Made by a program: the position numbers and the translations under genes. From contig OZ254082.1 in assembly GCA_965267535.1 (NCBI GenBank), positions 2,728,001-2,792,000 on the forward strand: a stretch of 64,000 nucleotides of DNA, given 5' to 3'. Positions 15,777 to 24,152 of this stretch are shown here, in pieces (position 1 is the stretch's first letter; each line of letters begins with the position of its first letter). This stretch comes from CAXBNB01 sp965267535. Its GTDB lineage: Bacteria; Bacteroidota; Bacteroidia; Cytophagales; Cyclobacteriaceae. Below the pieces are notes generated by a model. That model had not been told where the DNA came from, searched no databases, and worked only from the letters and a program-made list of their open reading frames with translations.

Positions 15777-17048
15777 TTAGTAAATAATCAGTTTAGCTTT
15801 GGGAGGATTGGCAAAGTTTTGCCATGCCTGATCTGCGTCGGCCGGTGCTATCTTACCATCGTATACCATCATTCGGTAGCGAAGTGTGTATTGCCTGCCG
15901 GGCGTTAGCTTCCAGTCGCGATCCTGCGCCGGGTTGAAATTAAAAAACACGTTTTCTTTTCCCTTGTTGGCTCCTTCGGGCCATATCCTCAATTGCTCAG
16001 GGTAGTTGAAGTTGGTCGGGTGTGTCATAAAGAGTACTCCTGACGTTCCGTAATCCGACACTCCATTCACATCGCACCACCTGGCCCGCGTGCCATTGCC
16101 ATCGGCTTTGTTTTTACCCTCAGAGGTGAGTAAAGTAGCGGTATTGTCGTCCCATCTGGGGGTAGCCCGAAAACCAAAACCCTGATAGCGGTACTTTTTA
16201 ATGGTAAGTGGACTTGCAGTTGCACAATTCAGTGAAGACACAAAATCCACTAACCATACATCATTTTCGGGTGATACCTTCCAGGCTCTTATTTCCCACT
16301 CTTCGTTTAGGGCTACCTTGTATCCTTTTTTATCGGGTGCATTGAGGTCTATGTGTTCGTGAATGGCCTTAAACCGACCCATTACCGGACCACTTTCCAC
16401 CAGTGTTACTTTTTTGGAGCGAACTGTCCCCTGTGCTTTGTTCAGGTTCCAGAAGTCTATCTCTCTGCCTTCAAATTCGGTGTGTGTCCAGGGGTTCCAT
16501 ACTCCTACATGATGGTAGTGATCGGAAGGCTGCACGCGGGTAAGCACCTCTCCCTTAGGGGAACTGAGCGGATGAATAAAACCACTTCGCTCGTACAGAG
16601 GCGATTGCCCTTCCGGAGCTGGCAGTGGGGCTATCCTGTAGCTAAGCACGTGCTTGCCTCCTATATGGATGCTCAGTTGCTCGTCTGTTTTGGTAAGTGC
16701 TACAGCGTCTTCTTTTGCTTCCGGCTGCCCCGGTGAGGTTTGCACCAATTCGTAAGTACGCTTCTTTCCGGCTGCTGTATGGCCCGACATCACCCACCAC
16801 AGTGTGGTAGCATAGCCCTCTTCCAACTGGCTTTGTACCGGTGTGCGTTTTTTGCCGGTCACCTCATACAGCTGTATGCCGTGATTGGCCAGATCGAGAC
16901 GTACTCTATCCAGCGACACACTTACTATGGCATCTTCCCTGTTGTGCTTCTCATTCTCTACTATGATTTTGCCCAGTATTTTTTCCTGTGCCTGTGCACT
17001 GCCCAGAATGAGCAATAATGCCCCTGTTAATTGTAATACTTTCCTCAT
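15777..17048 (-). CDS. PmoA/DUF6807-family secreted protein
   Basis: A 423-residue secreted protein with signal peptide MRKVLQLTGALLLILGSAQA. The family hallmark is the histidine-rich block HPLSSPKGEVLTRVQPSDHYHHVGVWNPW followed by EGREIDFWNL, and later RATPRWDDNTATLLTSEG. Members are often annotated as methane oxygenase PmoA, a misleading name. They sit in sugar-catabolism clusters beside Gfo/Idh and ThuA proteins, as here. The fold resembles galactose mutarotase-like sandwiches, so binding of a sugar is plausible but unproven. It is the first gene of the four-gene leftward operon. Confidence 0.85.
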   Translation of the reverse strand: MRKVLQLTGALLLILGSAQAQEKILGKIIVENEKHNREDAIVSVSLDRVRLDLANHGIQLYEVTGKKRTPVQSQLEEGYATTLWWVMSGHTAAGKKRTYELVQTSPGQPEAKEDAVALTKTDEQLSIHIGGKHVLSYRIAPLPAPEGQSPLYERSGFIHPLSSPKGEVLTRVQPSDHYHHVGVWNPWTHTEFEGREIDFWNLNKAQGTVRSKKVTLVESGPVMGRFKAIHEHIDLNAPDKKGYKVALNEEWEIRAWKVSPENDVWLVDFVSSLNCATASPLTIKKYRYQGFGFRATPRWDDNTATLLTSEGKNKADGNGTRARWCDVNGVSDYGTSGVLFMTHPTNFNYPEQLRIWPEGANKGKENVFFNFNPAQDRDWKLTPGRQYTLRYRMMVYDGKIAPADADQAWQNFANPPKAKLIIY

Positions 17049-17448
17049 GTACTTGTTAAATAGTTTAATAATAATCCTAACTCATCGGGGTACGGCAGAA
17101 AAACCACCTCCACGATTGATTTTCCAAATATGTGCTTCTATCCCCCATTTTCGGGGTAATTAAGACTTAATTCAGAGCTAATTTTATAAAAAAGATGATT
17201 TTTTTCAGTCGGGTGATCCGTGCCGGGTCTGTTTTTCCTTTTATAGCTTCCTTACACATCACTGCTTGTACATTTGATACTGACAAGCTATCAAAACGTG
17301 TATAAAGACACGAACCAGGCCACTTACTCTGGCATTTGGATTCAACTGACAAATGAGCTTGCTTCTTTGTTTTGCGACCAGCGAATAGAATCAGAAAAAC
17401 GCACAACGTCAGCCCGTCCTCAGGCGACTCGTAAGGCAGAAAGAAAAA
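17049..17448 (-). other. Intergenic region with candidate operon promoter and palindrome
   Basis: There is no convincing gene here. On the minus strand CATATTTG (17132-17125) is close to the TAnnTTTG -7 box and would drive the PmoA-like operon. Just upstream is the inverted pair CCCC-ATTTTC-GGGG (17143-17156), a possible operator for the nearby membrane-bound regulator. A 79-codon minus frame at 17167-17406 has unnatural composition and is disregarded. Confidence 0.3.
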
Positions 17449-19857
17449 TCAGGGGTGAAAGTCTTGAAAGGATACGACAAATTCTTCTTTGTAAAATTGC
17501 TGATACAGGGTAGTAAATCCCTGGTATACCTTCAGTGCCTGCTCGTGTTTCTTTTGTTTTTTCAGTGCAGCTACTTTGTATTTGATAGCCGTTTCGTGCA
17601 CCACATCAAATGTAAGTACAATGTCACAATAATCAATCAGGCGATCGAGTTGTTCAGACTTCCACTGATGTTCCAGTGCGGGAGCATAGATATCAATTAC
17701 CTTGTTTGACACTTCAAATTTGTACGGATCCAGCCATTCTTTGGAGAGGTTTGGCAAAAAGTCACCATTTTTCAAGATCTGACTCAATACATCCAGCTGT
17801 GTATCGGCTGCTTTCTCCTGTGTCAATTCCAAAAAGTGTGCATAATCGCAATATACATGCCCCCCCATACCAATTGTCCAAAACTGGTTGTGGTAGTCTA
17901 CAGACACTCCGTCGAGCTTGGTCAGCACCTGCCGTAGCTTAGTGGTCGACACCCCTCTGTTATTTATGGCCTTGTCTCTTGGTAGGCCGGGCCATATACT
18001 GTGCGAGAGATCCTCCGACGATATCCCTTTTTTCGTTTTATGGGTTGACAGCAGCAGCAACAAAAACAACTCCTTGAGCCTTGGTGTGATCTCATTGGTT
18101 ATGTTATTTCCCTCTTTGTCTATCACTTTCAAGCCTCCGAACATAAAAATGGCATTTCTATCGGGCGTGCCGGACACTACCGGATCAGCACCTTGCTCCC
18201 GTCTTTCTTTCTTTTTTGTTTTCAAAAGTGAAAAAACAGAAAAAGCCAGCACCAGCATTCCCAGAGGCACAAGCCAGACCCATAGGCTGTATTTTTTCGA
18301 GAAATCGGGCGTTCGCGTATATAGGCCTGCTATTTCATTGTCGCCTAGCGGCCTGTCCCAGAAAATAACATCGTCGAGACTACCGGCTAAAAAGGTGTCC
18401 TGATTGTTTCCTTTTAGTCCCTTTCTGTACCCTATATACAGGCCACCGGCTCCTTTCAGGGGAGGCCTGCCAAAGGCCATAGCATCTAATTTGCCATCTA
18501 TAAATATCGCTTGCTGCTGGGTGGTTTTATGATACCTCCATACGATATGATACCACCTGTTGGGTTCAAGTTCTGTGTTTCCTTCCAGGTCATTGTGGTA
18601 GAAAGCAAAGTAGGGTTTCTTTTCCCGAACCAGAATGTGCAACCCTTCGGAGTATTTATTGATAGTAGACGAAAAAATAACCTGATCGCTATCGCTAACA
18701 CTGTCGAATCTGACCCATGTAGATATGGTAAAGCTATTGTTGGGCAAGCCCAATTCCTTAATAGCCGGAAGTAGTCCCTGATGTTTTCCTTCAAAAACGG
18801 CCACATGGCCTCTGTTGAAATCCTCGACAAAGCGGATACCCTTAAACTCTCCATGCAGCTTATTGTCAAGCGCATCGTCTAAATCCCCGTCGAGTGGATA
18901 GTATGCTGTAGCCCTATCGGTAATCTCGTTGGCCTCAGCTCTTATTTTCACCCGATTGCCCGCCCCTTCTGTGTAGGTAAGGGCAGCCGGCGTAAAGAAA
19001 AAACCCGGCAGTTGTGGTGTGAGCGAAAAAGACTCTCCTGCATACACCGGAAAGCAAAAATCATGTCCTGTGGTGGCTGTAAAATCACCTTCCCAGTAAA
19101 TTTCATAGCTTACTGACGAGGGAAACCCCACATTGCCCACTAGTTTTTCTGTGGAGTTGATAATCTGATCTATGGGCTGAGGAAAACTAATGTGATCGAG
19201 CCAGATAAAGTTAGGCACCTGACCGGTTTCTCTCCATGTATGGATAAAGGCATCCACAAACTGGGGGGCCAGTTCGACTTCACTCCCGGCTGGGGGCGAT
19301 ACCTTCAGCAGCAATAACTGATCGGCCTGAGTTATTTTTTTACTGAGCTGAAAAGCTCCCAGATCATGTACATAATTTCCTTCTACAAGGTGAGTATCCT
19401 GCTCGGTATTGAAAAAAAGTAAAACCAGGGGTTTGTCCATTTCCAAAAGCTCATGGGTAGAGGGCCATGGCTTTCCTGCGGTGTGCTGATAGGTTTTGGC
19501 CGACAGGCCAGACTGATCAAGCATCCGCTGTATCCATACCCCGGAAGCATTTTCAAACAACAGGGTTTTTACTTCCTGCTGTGGTTTTTGCAGCTGCTCA
19601 CGCATTTTAGTAAACAAGCCTGTAAATTCCTTTTCCAATAAATACTCCTGATCGGGGTGCTCTGAAAAATCGAATACCAGGGCTCTGGAGGATTGTCGTA
19701 AAAAGGCATTCAGCACAGCCTGCTTTTGTTGCACACTGCCTCCAAAAGGATAGGCTTCCACTCGCTGACTCAGGTGCTCGTAGCTGTTTTGCGCGTCACA
19801 GATCGCTATACACGCAGTGATCAACACACTTACCAAAAACCACCCCCTTTTCAACAT
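17449..19857 (-). CDS. Membrane-spanning regulator: PLC-like and LamG sensor outside, winged-helix and TPR inside
   Basis: A one-piece transmembrane transcription regulator, 802 residues from the ATG at 19857. In order: signal peptide (1-22), a region like the phosphatidylinositol phospholipase C X domain (about 50-180, with KPWPSTHELLEMDKPLVLLF, apparently inactive), a LamG/concanavalin-like domain (about 318-514), one membrane helix (523-545, LWVWLVPLGMLVLAFSVF), a winged-helix DNA-binding domain of the OmpR/SARP kind (about 575-670), and a helical TPR-like tail. The GTG at 19935 would only add 26 residues ahead of the signal peptide. It lies between the sulfatase and the Gfo/Idh operon and probably senses a glycan. 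The PLC-like call is weak. Confidence 0.75.
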   Translation of the reverse strand: MLKRGWFLVSVLITACIAICDAQNSYEHLSQRVEAYPFGGSVQQKQAVLNAFLRQSSRALVFDFSEHPDQEYLLEKEFTGLFTKMREQLQKPQQEVKTLLFENASGVWIQRMLDQSGLSAKTYQHTAGKPWPSTHELLEMDKPLVLLFFNTEQDTHLVEGNYVHDLGAFQLSKKITQADQLLLLKVSPPAGSEVELAPQFVDAFIHTWRETGQVPNFIWLDHISFPQPIDQIINSTEKLVGNVGFPSSVSYEIYWEGDFTATTGHDFCFPVYAGESFSLTPQLPGFFFTPAALTYTEGAGNRVKIRAEANEITDRATAYYPLDGDLDDALDNKLHGEFKGIRFVEDFNRGHVAVFEGKHQGLLPAIKELGLPNNSFTISTWVRFDSVSDSDQVIFSSTINKYSEGLHILVREKKPYFAFYHNDLEGNTELEPNRWYHIVWRYHKTTQQQAIFIDGKLDAMAFGRPPLKGAGGLYIGYRKGLKGNNQDTFLAGSLDDVIFWDRPLGDNEIAGLYTRTPDFSKKYSLWVWLVPLGMLVLAFSVFSLLKTKKKERREQGADPVVSGTPDRNAIFMFGGLKVIDKEGNNITNEITPRLKELFLLLLLSTHKTKKGISSEDLSHSIWPGLPRDKAINNRGVSTTKLRQVLTKLDGVSVDYHNQFWTIGMGGHVYCDYAHFLELTQEKAADTQLDVLSQILKNGDFLPNLSKEWLDPYKFEVSNKVIDIYAPALEHQWKSEQLDRLIDYCDIVLTFDVVHETAIKYKVAALKKQKKHEQALKVYQGFTTLYQQFYKEEFVVSFQDFHP

Positions 19858-19931
19858 AACTATTCCTGATACTCGTCTGAAAGATTTAACTATCAAATCT
19901 AAACCCTCCTGAACGATCCGCACAAATAGAA

Positions 19932-21470
19932 TCACTCATTTTTTGAAATTATACCCTTCCACCACATTTCGTACCGATCGGCCAGCCGTGACACTATCTC
20001 TGGATGTTTTTCTGCTACATTTTCAGATTCTGTCATGTCTTCTTTGAGGTTGTACAGTTCCCAGTCACCTTGAAAAGACACCAGCTTCCAATCGCCTTCT
20101 CTTACAGCTTTTCCCTTAGCCCACTGCCAAAAGAGAGGTTCTGTACGCTGCATTTCTTTTCCCTGCAACAGCGGCAAAAAGCTCTGCCCGTCTACAGGTT
20201 GTAGTGTTTCGCCCTGGTATTGATCCGGGTAATCCACCTGAGCCAGATCAGCCAATGTGGGTAAAAAATCTATAAAATGGAGGGGTGTATTCACAATTTT
20301 ATTTTTTCCCGATATGCCTTTCGGCCAGTAAGCGACCATGGGCGTTTTGATCCCTCCTTCGTGGCTGTAGTTTTTAAAAAACCGCAGAGGTGTATTGGAT
20401 ACATTTGCCCAGTCCGGGCCCAGAGACGTCCAGCGGGTCATCTCACCAATCTCTCCACTTCCGGGTATGTTTACCACCTCCGCCGATGCTCCATTGTCTG
20501 ACACAAACAAAAACAGGGTGTTTTCTTCTTTCTTCAACTCACGCAGCTTTGCCTGCAGGCGAGCTATATTTTGATCCATACGGTCTATCATAGCGGCATA
20601 CACCGTCATTTTACGGGACTCTTCCTGCTTTTGATCTTCTGAAAGCTCCTGCCAGGAGCGTGCAGTAGCTACAGAAAGCGTCTCATTCTCTCCGATCAGC
20701 CCCATGGCTTTTTGCCGCTCAAACCGCTTCGCTCTGATAGGCTCATAGCCTGCCTCATACTTTCCTTCATACTTTTTTATATCTTCCGGCCAGGCCATCA
20801 GAGGGTCGTGAGGTGCAGTATAGGCCAGGTATAAAAAGAATGGATTTTCATTGTCTTTGTACTTATCCAGCCAGTCCAACGCATAATCGGTAAAGGCATC
20901 TGTGGTATAAAAATCCGAATTGGGCGGTGTATAGGGTTGGTGCACCTTACCTTCTATACTCCACATTCTATTATTTCTTTTTTGCGCGGGTTTGCCTTCC
21001 CCTTCTCTTTGCTTACCGGGGTTGAAGTGATTGCTGGCACCATCAAACAACCCACTGTAATGATCGAATCCTCGCGTTACCGGGTTTTCTCTGCTATGGT
21101 GCTTGCCCGACCAGAGAGTAGTATAACCAGCCTGCTTCAAGACTTCCCCCAGTGTCAGTGCGCCTTTCATGGGCTGATCAAACTTACGATGATAACCTGT
21201 ACGCTGAGCATACTGTCCGGTAAGCAAGCAGGCTCTGGAGGGAAAACACTTGGATGTATTGTAGACCTGCGTAAATCGTAACCCATTTTTGGCCATACGG
21301 TCCAGTGTGGGGGTTTGTACCTCGCTACCAAAGCATCCTATGTCTGACCATCCCAGGTCATCGGCCAGTATCAACACTATATTGGGTCGTGTAGGTTGCT
21401 CTTCTGTGGAGCCCGACGAACACCCCGCTACAAGACATAATACAACGAACCAGTGGTATACATTCTTCAT
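19932..21470 (-). CDS. Secreted sulfatase (arylsulfatase-type, formylglycine-dependent)
   Basis: It hydrolyses sulfate esters, probably on a polysaccharide or oligosaccharide. Lipoprotein signal with Cys17 (VAGC). Metal ligands lie in ILADDLGWSDIG (Asp37-Asp38). The sulfatase signature CFPSRACLLTG (75-85) carries the Cys75 that must be converted to formylglycine. Further motifs are GKHHSREN, FLYLAYTAPHDPL and FVSDNGAS. The full 512 residues fit family S1. The maturation enzyme is not in the window. The next gene downstream is the membrane regulator. The substrate cannot be named from the sequence. Confidence 0.93.
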   Translation of the reverse strand: MKNVYHWFVVLCLVAGCSSGSTEEQPTRPNIVLILADDLGWSDIGCFGSEVQTPTLDRMAKNGLRFTQVYNTSKCFPSRACLLTGQYAQRTGYHRKFDQPMKGALTLGEVLKQAGYTTLWSGKHHSRENPVTRGFDHYSGLFDGASNHFNPGKQREGEGKPAQKRNNRMWSIEGKVHQPYTPPNSDFYTTDAFTDYALDWLDKYKDNENPFFLYLAYTAPHDPLMAWPEDIKKYEGKYEAGYEPIRAKRFERQKAMGLIGENETLSVATARSWQELSEDQKQEESRKMTVYAAMIDRMDQNIARLQAKLRELKKEENTLFLFVSDNGASAEVVNIPGSGEIGEMTRWTSLGPDWANVSNTPLRFFKNYSHEGGIKTPMVAYWPKGISGKNKIVNTPLHFIDFLPTLADLAQVDYPDQYQGETLQPVDGQSFLPLLQGKEMQRTEPLFWQWAKGKAVREGDWKLVSFQGDWELYNLKEDMTESENVAEKHPEIVSRLADRYEMWWKGIISKNE

Positions 21471-21553
21471 GTTATCTTCTTTTTCAATCTACTATACTAA
21501 TGGAAAAAATGCTAAAAGCATAATGAATCTTAAGGGGTAAGGATTCTATTTCT

Positions 21554-21561
21554 TAACTTCG
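21554..21561 (+). promoter_or_regulatory. Probable -7 promoter element of the FKBP gene
   Basis: TAACTTCG, preceded by T and followed by CGC, 20 bases before the ATG. It is the same variant box as upstream of the GNAT operon and close to that of GH92. Confidence 0.3.
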
Positions 21562-21581
21562 CGCAGAATTAAACAAGAACT

Positions 21582-22178
21582 ATGAACAACGAATTAGAAA
21601 AATTAAGCTACAGTCTGGGTATAAACATTGCCATGAGCTTGCAATCTCAGGGAGTAGAGAATGTAGATACTACTGTATTTGGGCAAGCAATTAAAGATGT
21701 TTTTACCGGTGCTGACTTAAAAATAGGTCCGCATGAAGCGGGTAATTTCCTCAACCAACACTTTTCGTCGCTTCAGGCTAAAAAACACGAAGGAGCCATC
21801 AAAGAAGGACAGGCTTTTTTAGAAGCCAATAAAGCAAAAGAAGGTGTAATTACGCTGGAAAGTGGTCTTCAGTATCAGGTAATAAAAGAAGGCAATGGTG
21901 AAAAACCAAGCCTAACAAGCACGGTAACCACTCACTATCACGGTACTACTATCGACGGCAAGGTGTTTGACAGCTCAGTAGATCGGGGTACGCCTGCATC
22001 GTTTCCTGTAAATGGTGTTATTGCCGGATGGACTGAAGCATTGCAACTGATGTCTGTAGGATCTAAGTGGAAGCTTTTTGTTCCTTCTGACCTTGCCTAT
22101 GGCGAGCGTGGAGCAGGCCCTCAGATTGGTCCTCACACTACATTGATTTTCGAAGTAGAATTACTGGAAGTAAAGTAA
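21582..22178 (+). CDS. FKBP-type peptidyl-prolyl cis-trans isomerase
   Basis: It catalyses cis-trans isomerisation of Xaa-Pro bonds and acts as a folding helper. An N-terminal helical dimerisation region (1-85, FKBP_N type, LSYSLGINIAMSLQSQG) is followed by the FKBP domain (about 95-198), with TTHYHGTTIDGKVFDSS, FPVNGVIAGWTEALQLM and LAYGERGAGPQIGPHTTLIFEVELLEV. No signal peptide is present, so it is cytoplasmic, like FklB rather than FkpA. It is a single-gene unit with its own terminator at 22198-22240. Confidence 0.93.
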   Translation: MNNELEKLSYSLGINIAMSLQSQGVENVDTTVFGQAIKDVFTGADLKIGPHEAGNFLNQHFSSLQAKKHEGAIKEGQAFLEANKAKEGVITLESGLQYQVIKEGNGEKPSLTSTVTTHYHGTTIDGKVFDSSVDRGTPASFPVNGVIAGWTEALQLMSVGSKWKLFVPSDLAYGERGAGPQIGPHTTLIFEVELLEVK

Positions 22179-22197
22179 TTCTTTCTACATACTTTTT

Positions 22198-22240
22198 AAA
22201 CAAAGCCTGTTGGAGTGAATTCAGCAGGCTTTGTTTTTTT
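22198..22240 (+). terminator. Rho-independent terminator of the FKBP gene
   Basis: AAACAAAGCCTG pairs with CAGGCTTTGTTT around a short loop and is followed by a run of Ts ending at 22240. It lies about 20 bases past the stop. Confidence 0.92.
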
Positions 22241-22311
22241 ACAGTAAAGCCGCTCAGAGTCAGGTGCCCGTACTACGCCCTCAGGGATTTAAATTTTACA
22301 ATTACTCTTGT

Positions 22312-22354
22312 AAAAAACAAAAAGGGTGAGTGCTCTATAACGAACCCTCACCCC
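22312..22354 (-). terminator. Rho-independent terminator on the minus strand, end of a candidate RNA
   Basis: On the minus strand GGGTGAG (22353-22347) pairs with CTCACCC (22330-22324) and is followed by TTTTTGTTTTTT. The nearest minus-strand gene stop is 300 bases upstream, so this more likely ends a separate short transcript. Confidence 0.75.
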
Positions 22355-22550
22355 TTTCAGCGGGCACAAACCGTAGTTTCTACCTACCGCCAAGTTACAG
22401 TTAAAAGCTGCTGATCAGAATCGGTCGGCTTACGCCAGCCTTCCTCTACCAATAGCCCCGCTAAGCTTCGGGCGGCTCGGGACGTATCCCATACTACCCT
22501 TCCCCTTTTCAGAGCCAACCCCTAGGGTTAACTTTTTATCTCTCGCTTGG
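22312..22550 (-). ncRNA. Candidate structured non-coding RNA, about 235 nt
   Basis: The minus-strand stretch between a promoter-like pair (22586-22556) and a strong terminator has no open frame of note, yet it folds readily. Seen by eye are AACCC-TAG-GGGTT (near its start), GGGA-TACG-TCCC with a stable tetraloop, GGCT-GGCGTA-AGCC, and GTAG-GTAGAAA-CTAC. Base composition is higher in G and C than normal intergenic DNA here. It does not contain the conserved blocks of tmRNA, RNase P RNA or SRP RNA. 6S RNA or an unnamed Bacteroidota RNA remains possible. The exact 5' end is inferred from the promoter. Confidence 0.4.
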
Positions 22551-22555
22551 TGATA

Positions 22556-22586
22556 CTAAGGTAGACCAACATCCTATTTTTGCCAA
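22556..22586 (-). promoter_or_regulatory. Candidate Bacteroidota promoter of the structured RNA
   Basis: Minus strand: TTGG (22586-22583), a 19-base spacer, and TACCTTAG (22563-22556), close to the TTTG-N19-TAnnTTTG consensus. A transcript would start near 22550. Confidence 0.4.
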
Positions 22587-22653
22587 CAAATAGAGCTTCC
22601 TGTTCCCCACAACTTCCCCACGCGATATCCACAAGTTACTCACATTCAACGCA

Positions 22654-24150
22654 CTATACCAATATATCCTTCACCACATGGCCGTGTACATCGGTAAGTC
22701 GATACCTTCTTCCCTGATGCTTGAATGTCAGACGCTCATGGTCTACTCCGGCAAGGTGAAGCAAGGTGGCATGAAAGTCATGCACATGCACCGGGTCTTT
22801 TACAATGTTGTAACTGAAATCATCGGTTTCGCCATAGGTAAAGCCGGGTTTTACTCCTGCTCCGGCCATCCACATCGTAAAGCATCGGGGATGGTGATCT
22901 CTCCCATAATTGGTGGCTGTAAGTTTTCCCTGAGAATAGACCGTTCGGCCAAACTCTCCGCCCCAGATAATCAGTGTATCGTCCAGCAAACCTCTCTGCT
23001 TCAAATCCTTAACTAAAGCAGCGGTGGCCTGATCTGTATTTTTGCATTGGTTTTTTATACCTCCGGGCAATCCCCCGTGCTGATCCCAACCCTGATGATA
23101 GAGTTGAACAAACTTCACATCTTTTTCAAGCAGCTTGCGCGCCAGCAGGCAATTGGCTGCATAAGTACCCGGATCGCGACTATCTTCTCCATACATATCA
23201 AAAATATAGTCGGGTTCGTCGCTCATGTCGGTAACCTCCGGCACAGAAGTTTGCATCCTGTATGCCATCTCGTATTGGGCTATTCGAGCTGTTATTTCCG
23301 GGTCGCCATACGTATCGTATTGCACCTGATTCAGTTTTTTGAGGTAATCCAGCATTTGACGCCTGTCATTCCCTTCAAAATTTTCGGGGTTGCCCAGGTA
23401 AAGTACCGGATCTTTACCTGACCTAAATTGAACTCCCTGATGCTCTGTAGGCAAAAAGCCATTGCCCCACAGTCGGGCATACAAAGGTTGTCCTCCTGCA
23501 TTTTTAGACACCAAAACAATAAAAGATGGTAGGTTCTGGTTTTCTGACCCAAGCCCGTAGCTGAGCCATGAACCTATAGAGGGCCTGCCCGGCAACTGAT
23601 GACCGGTCTGAAAGAATGTGATGGCTGGATCATGATTTATCTGCTCGGTATGCATCGTTTTGATAAAACACAAATCGTCGACTACCTGAGCGGTGTGAGG
23701 CATCAGTTCGCTCACCCATGCCCTGCTTTCCCCATACTGATCAAACTTGTAAATAGATGAAGCCACCGGCAAAGAAGTCTGATCGGCACTCATGCCTGTC
23801 AGCCTTTGCCCCCCTCTTACAGATTCCGGCAATTCTTGCCCCTGCATATCGTACAACTTCGGCTTGTAGTCAAACGTCTCCAACTGCGATGGTCCACCAC
23901 TTTGAAACAGGTAAATAATTCGTTTTGCCTTTGGTATATGGTGCGGCAGACTGGGTATACCGTTTGGACCGGACAAAGGGTTGGTTCCGGACGAAGCAAA
24001 CAGCTTCTCGGCTCCCATAAGCGAGCCCAGTGCCATGGCCCCCAAACCCAAAGAGGTCTTTGTTAAGAACTCTCTCCGGTCGAGTGTTTTCTCTATCTGT
24101 TGCAAGTCTCTGTTGGACGAGCGCAAGGGTTGTTTATGATGATCACACAT
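22654..24150 (-). CDS. DUF1501 domain protein with Tat signal
   Basis: A 498-residue protein with Tat signal RREFLTKTSLGLGAM (Arg25-Arg26). The DUF1501 domain has an alkaline-phosphatase/sulfatase-like fold. Visible blocks are YLFQSGGPSQLETFDYKP, HQLPGRPSIGSWLSYGLGSE, LIIWGGEFGRTVYSQ, YGRDHHPRCFTMWMAGAGVKPG and HDFHATLLHLAGVDH. The sequence begins three bases after the stop of the cytochrome-domain protein, so they form an operon. DUF1501 and PSD1 proteins occur as pairs, massively expanded in Planctomycetes and also found in some Bacteroidota. Their biochemical role is not known, though a link to polysaccharide breakdown is suspected. Confidence 0.92.
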   Translation of the reverse strand: MCDHHKQPLRSSNRDLQQIEKTLDRREFLTKTSLGLGAMALGSLMGAEKLFASSGTNPLSGPNGIPSLPHHIPKAKRIIYLFQSGGPSQLETFDYKPKLYDMQGQELPESVRGGQRLTGMSADQTSLPVASSIYKFDQYGESRAWVSELMPHTAQVVDDLCFIKTMHTEQINHDPAITFFQTGHQLPGRPSIGSWLSYGLGSENQNLPSFIVLVSKNAGGQPLYARLWGNGFLPTEHQGVQFRSGKDPVLYLGNPENFEGNDRRQMLDYLKKLNQVQYDTYGDPEITARIAQYEMAYRMQTSVPEVTDMSDEPDYIFDMYGEDSRDPGTYAANCLLARKLLEKDVKFVQLYHQGWDQHGGLPGGIKNQCKNTDQATAALVKDLKQRGLLDDTLIIWGGEFGRTVYSQGKLTATNYGRDHHPRCFTMWMAGAGVKPGFTYGETDDFSYNIVKDPVHVHDFHATLLHLAGVDHERLTFKHQGRRYRLTDVHGHVVKDILV

Positions 24151-24152
24151 AG

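Noticed and set aside
17167..17406. 79-residue minus-strand gene between the PmoA-like and LamG regulator genes
   Set aside because: Mixed, unnatural composition, no start context, no recognisable fold, and it covers a promoter-like region.
19858..19935. Upstream GTG start of the LamG regulator
   Set aside because: It would put 26 residues ahead of a good signal peptide; the GTGA overlap with the sulfatase stop is noted but the internal ATG is better.
22312..22550. tmRNA, RNase P RNA or SRP RNA
   Set aside because: The conserved blocks of these RNAs (tRNA-like ends, GAGGAAAGUCC-type core, GGAAGGGAGCA-type loop) are not present.
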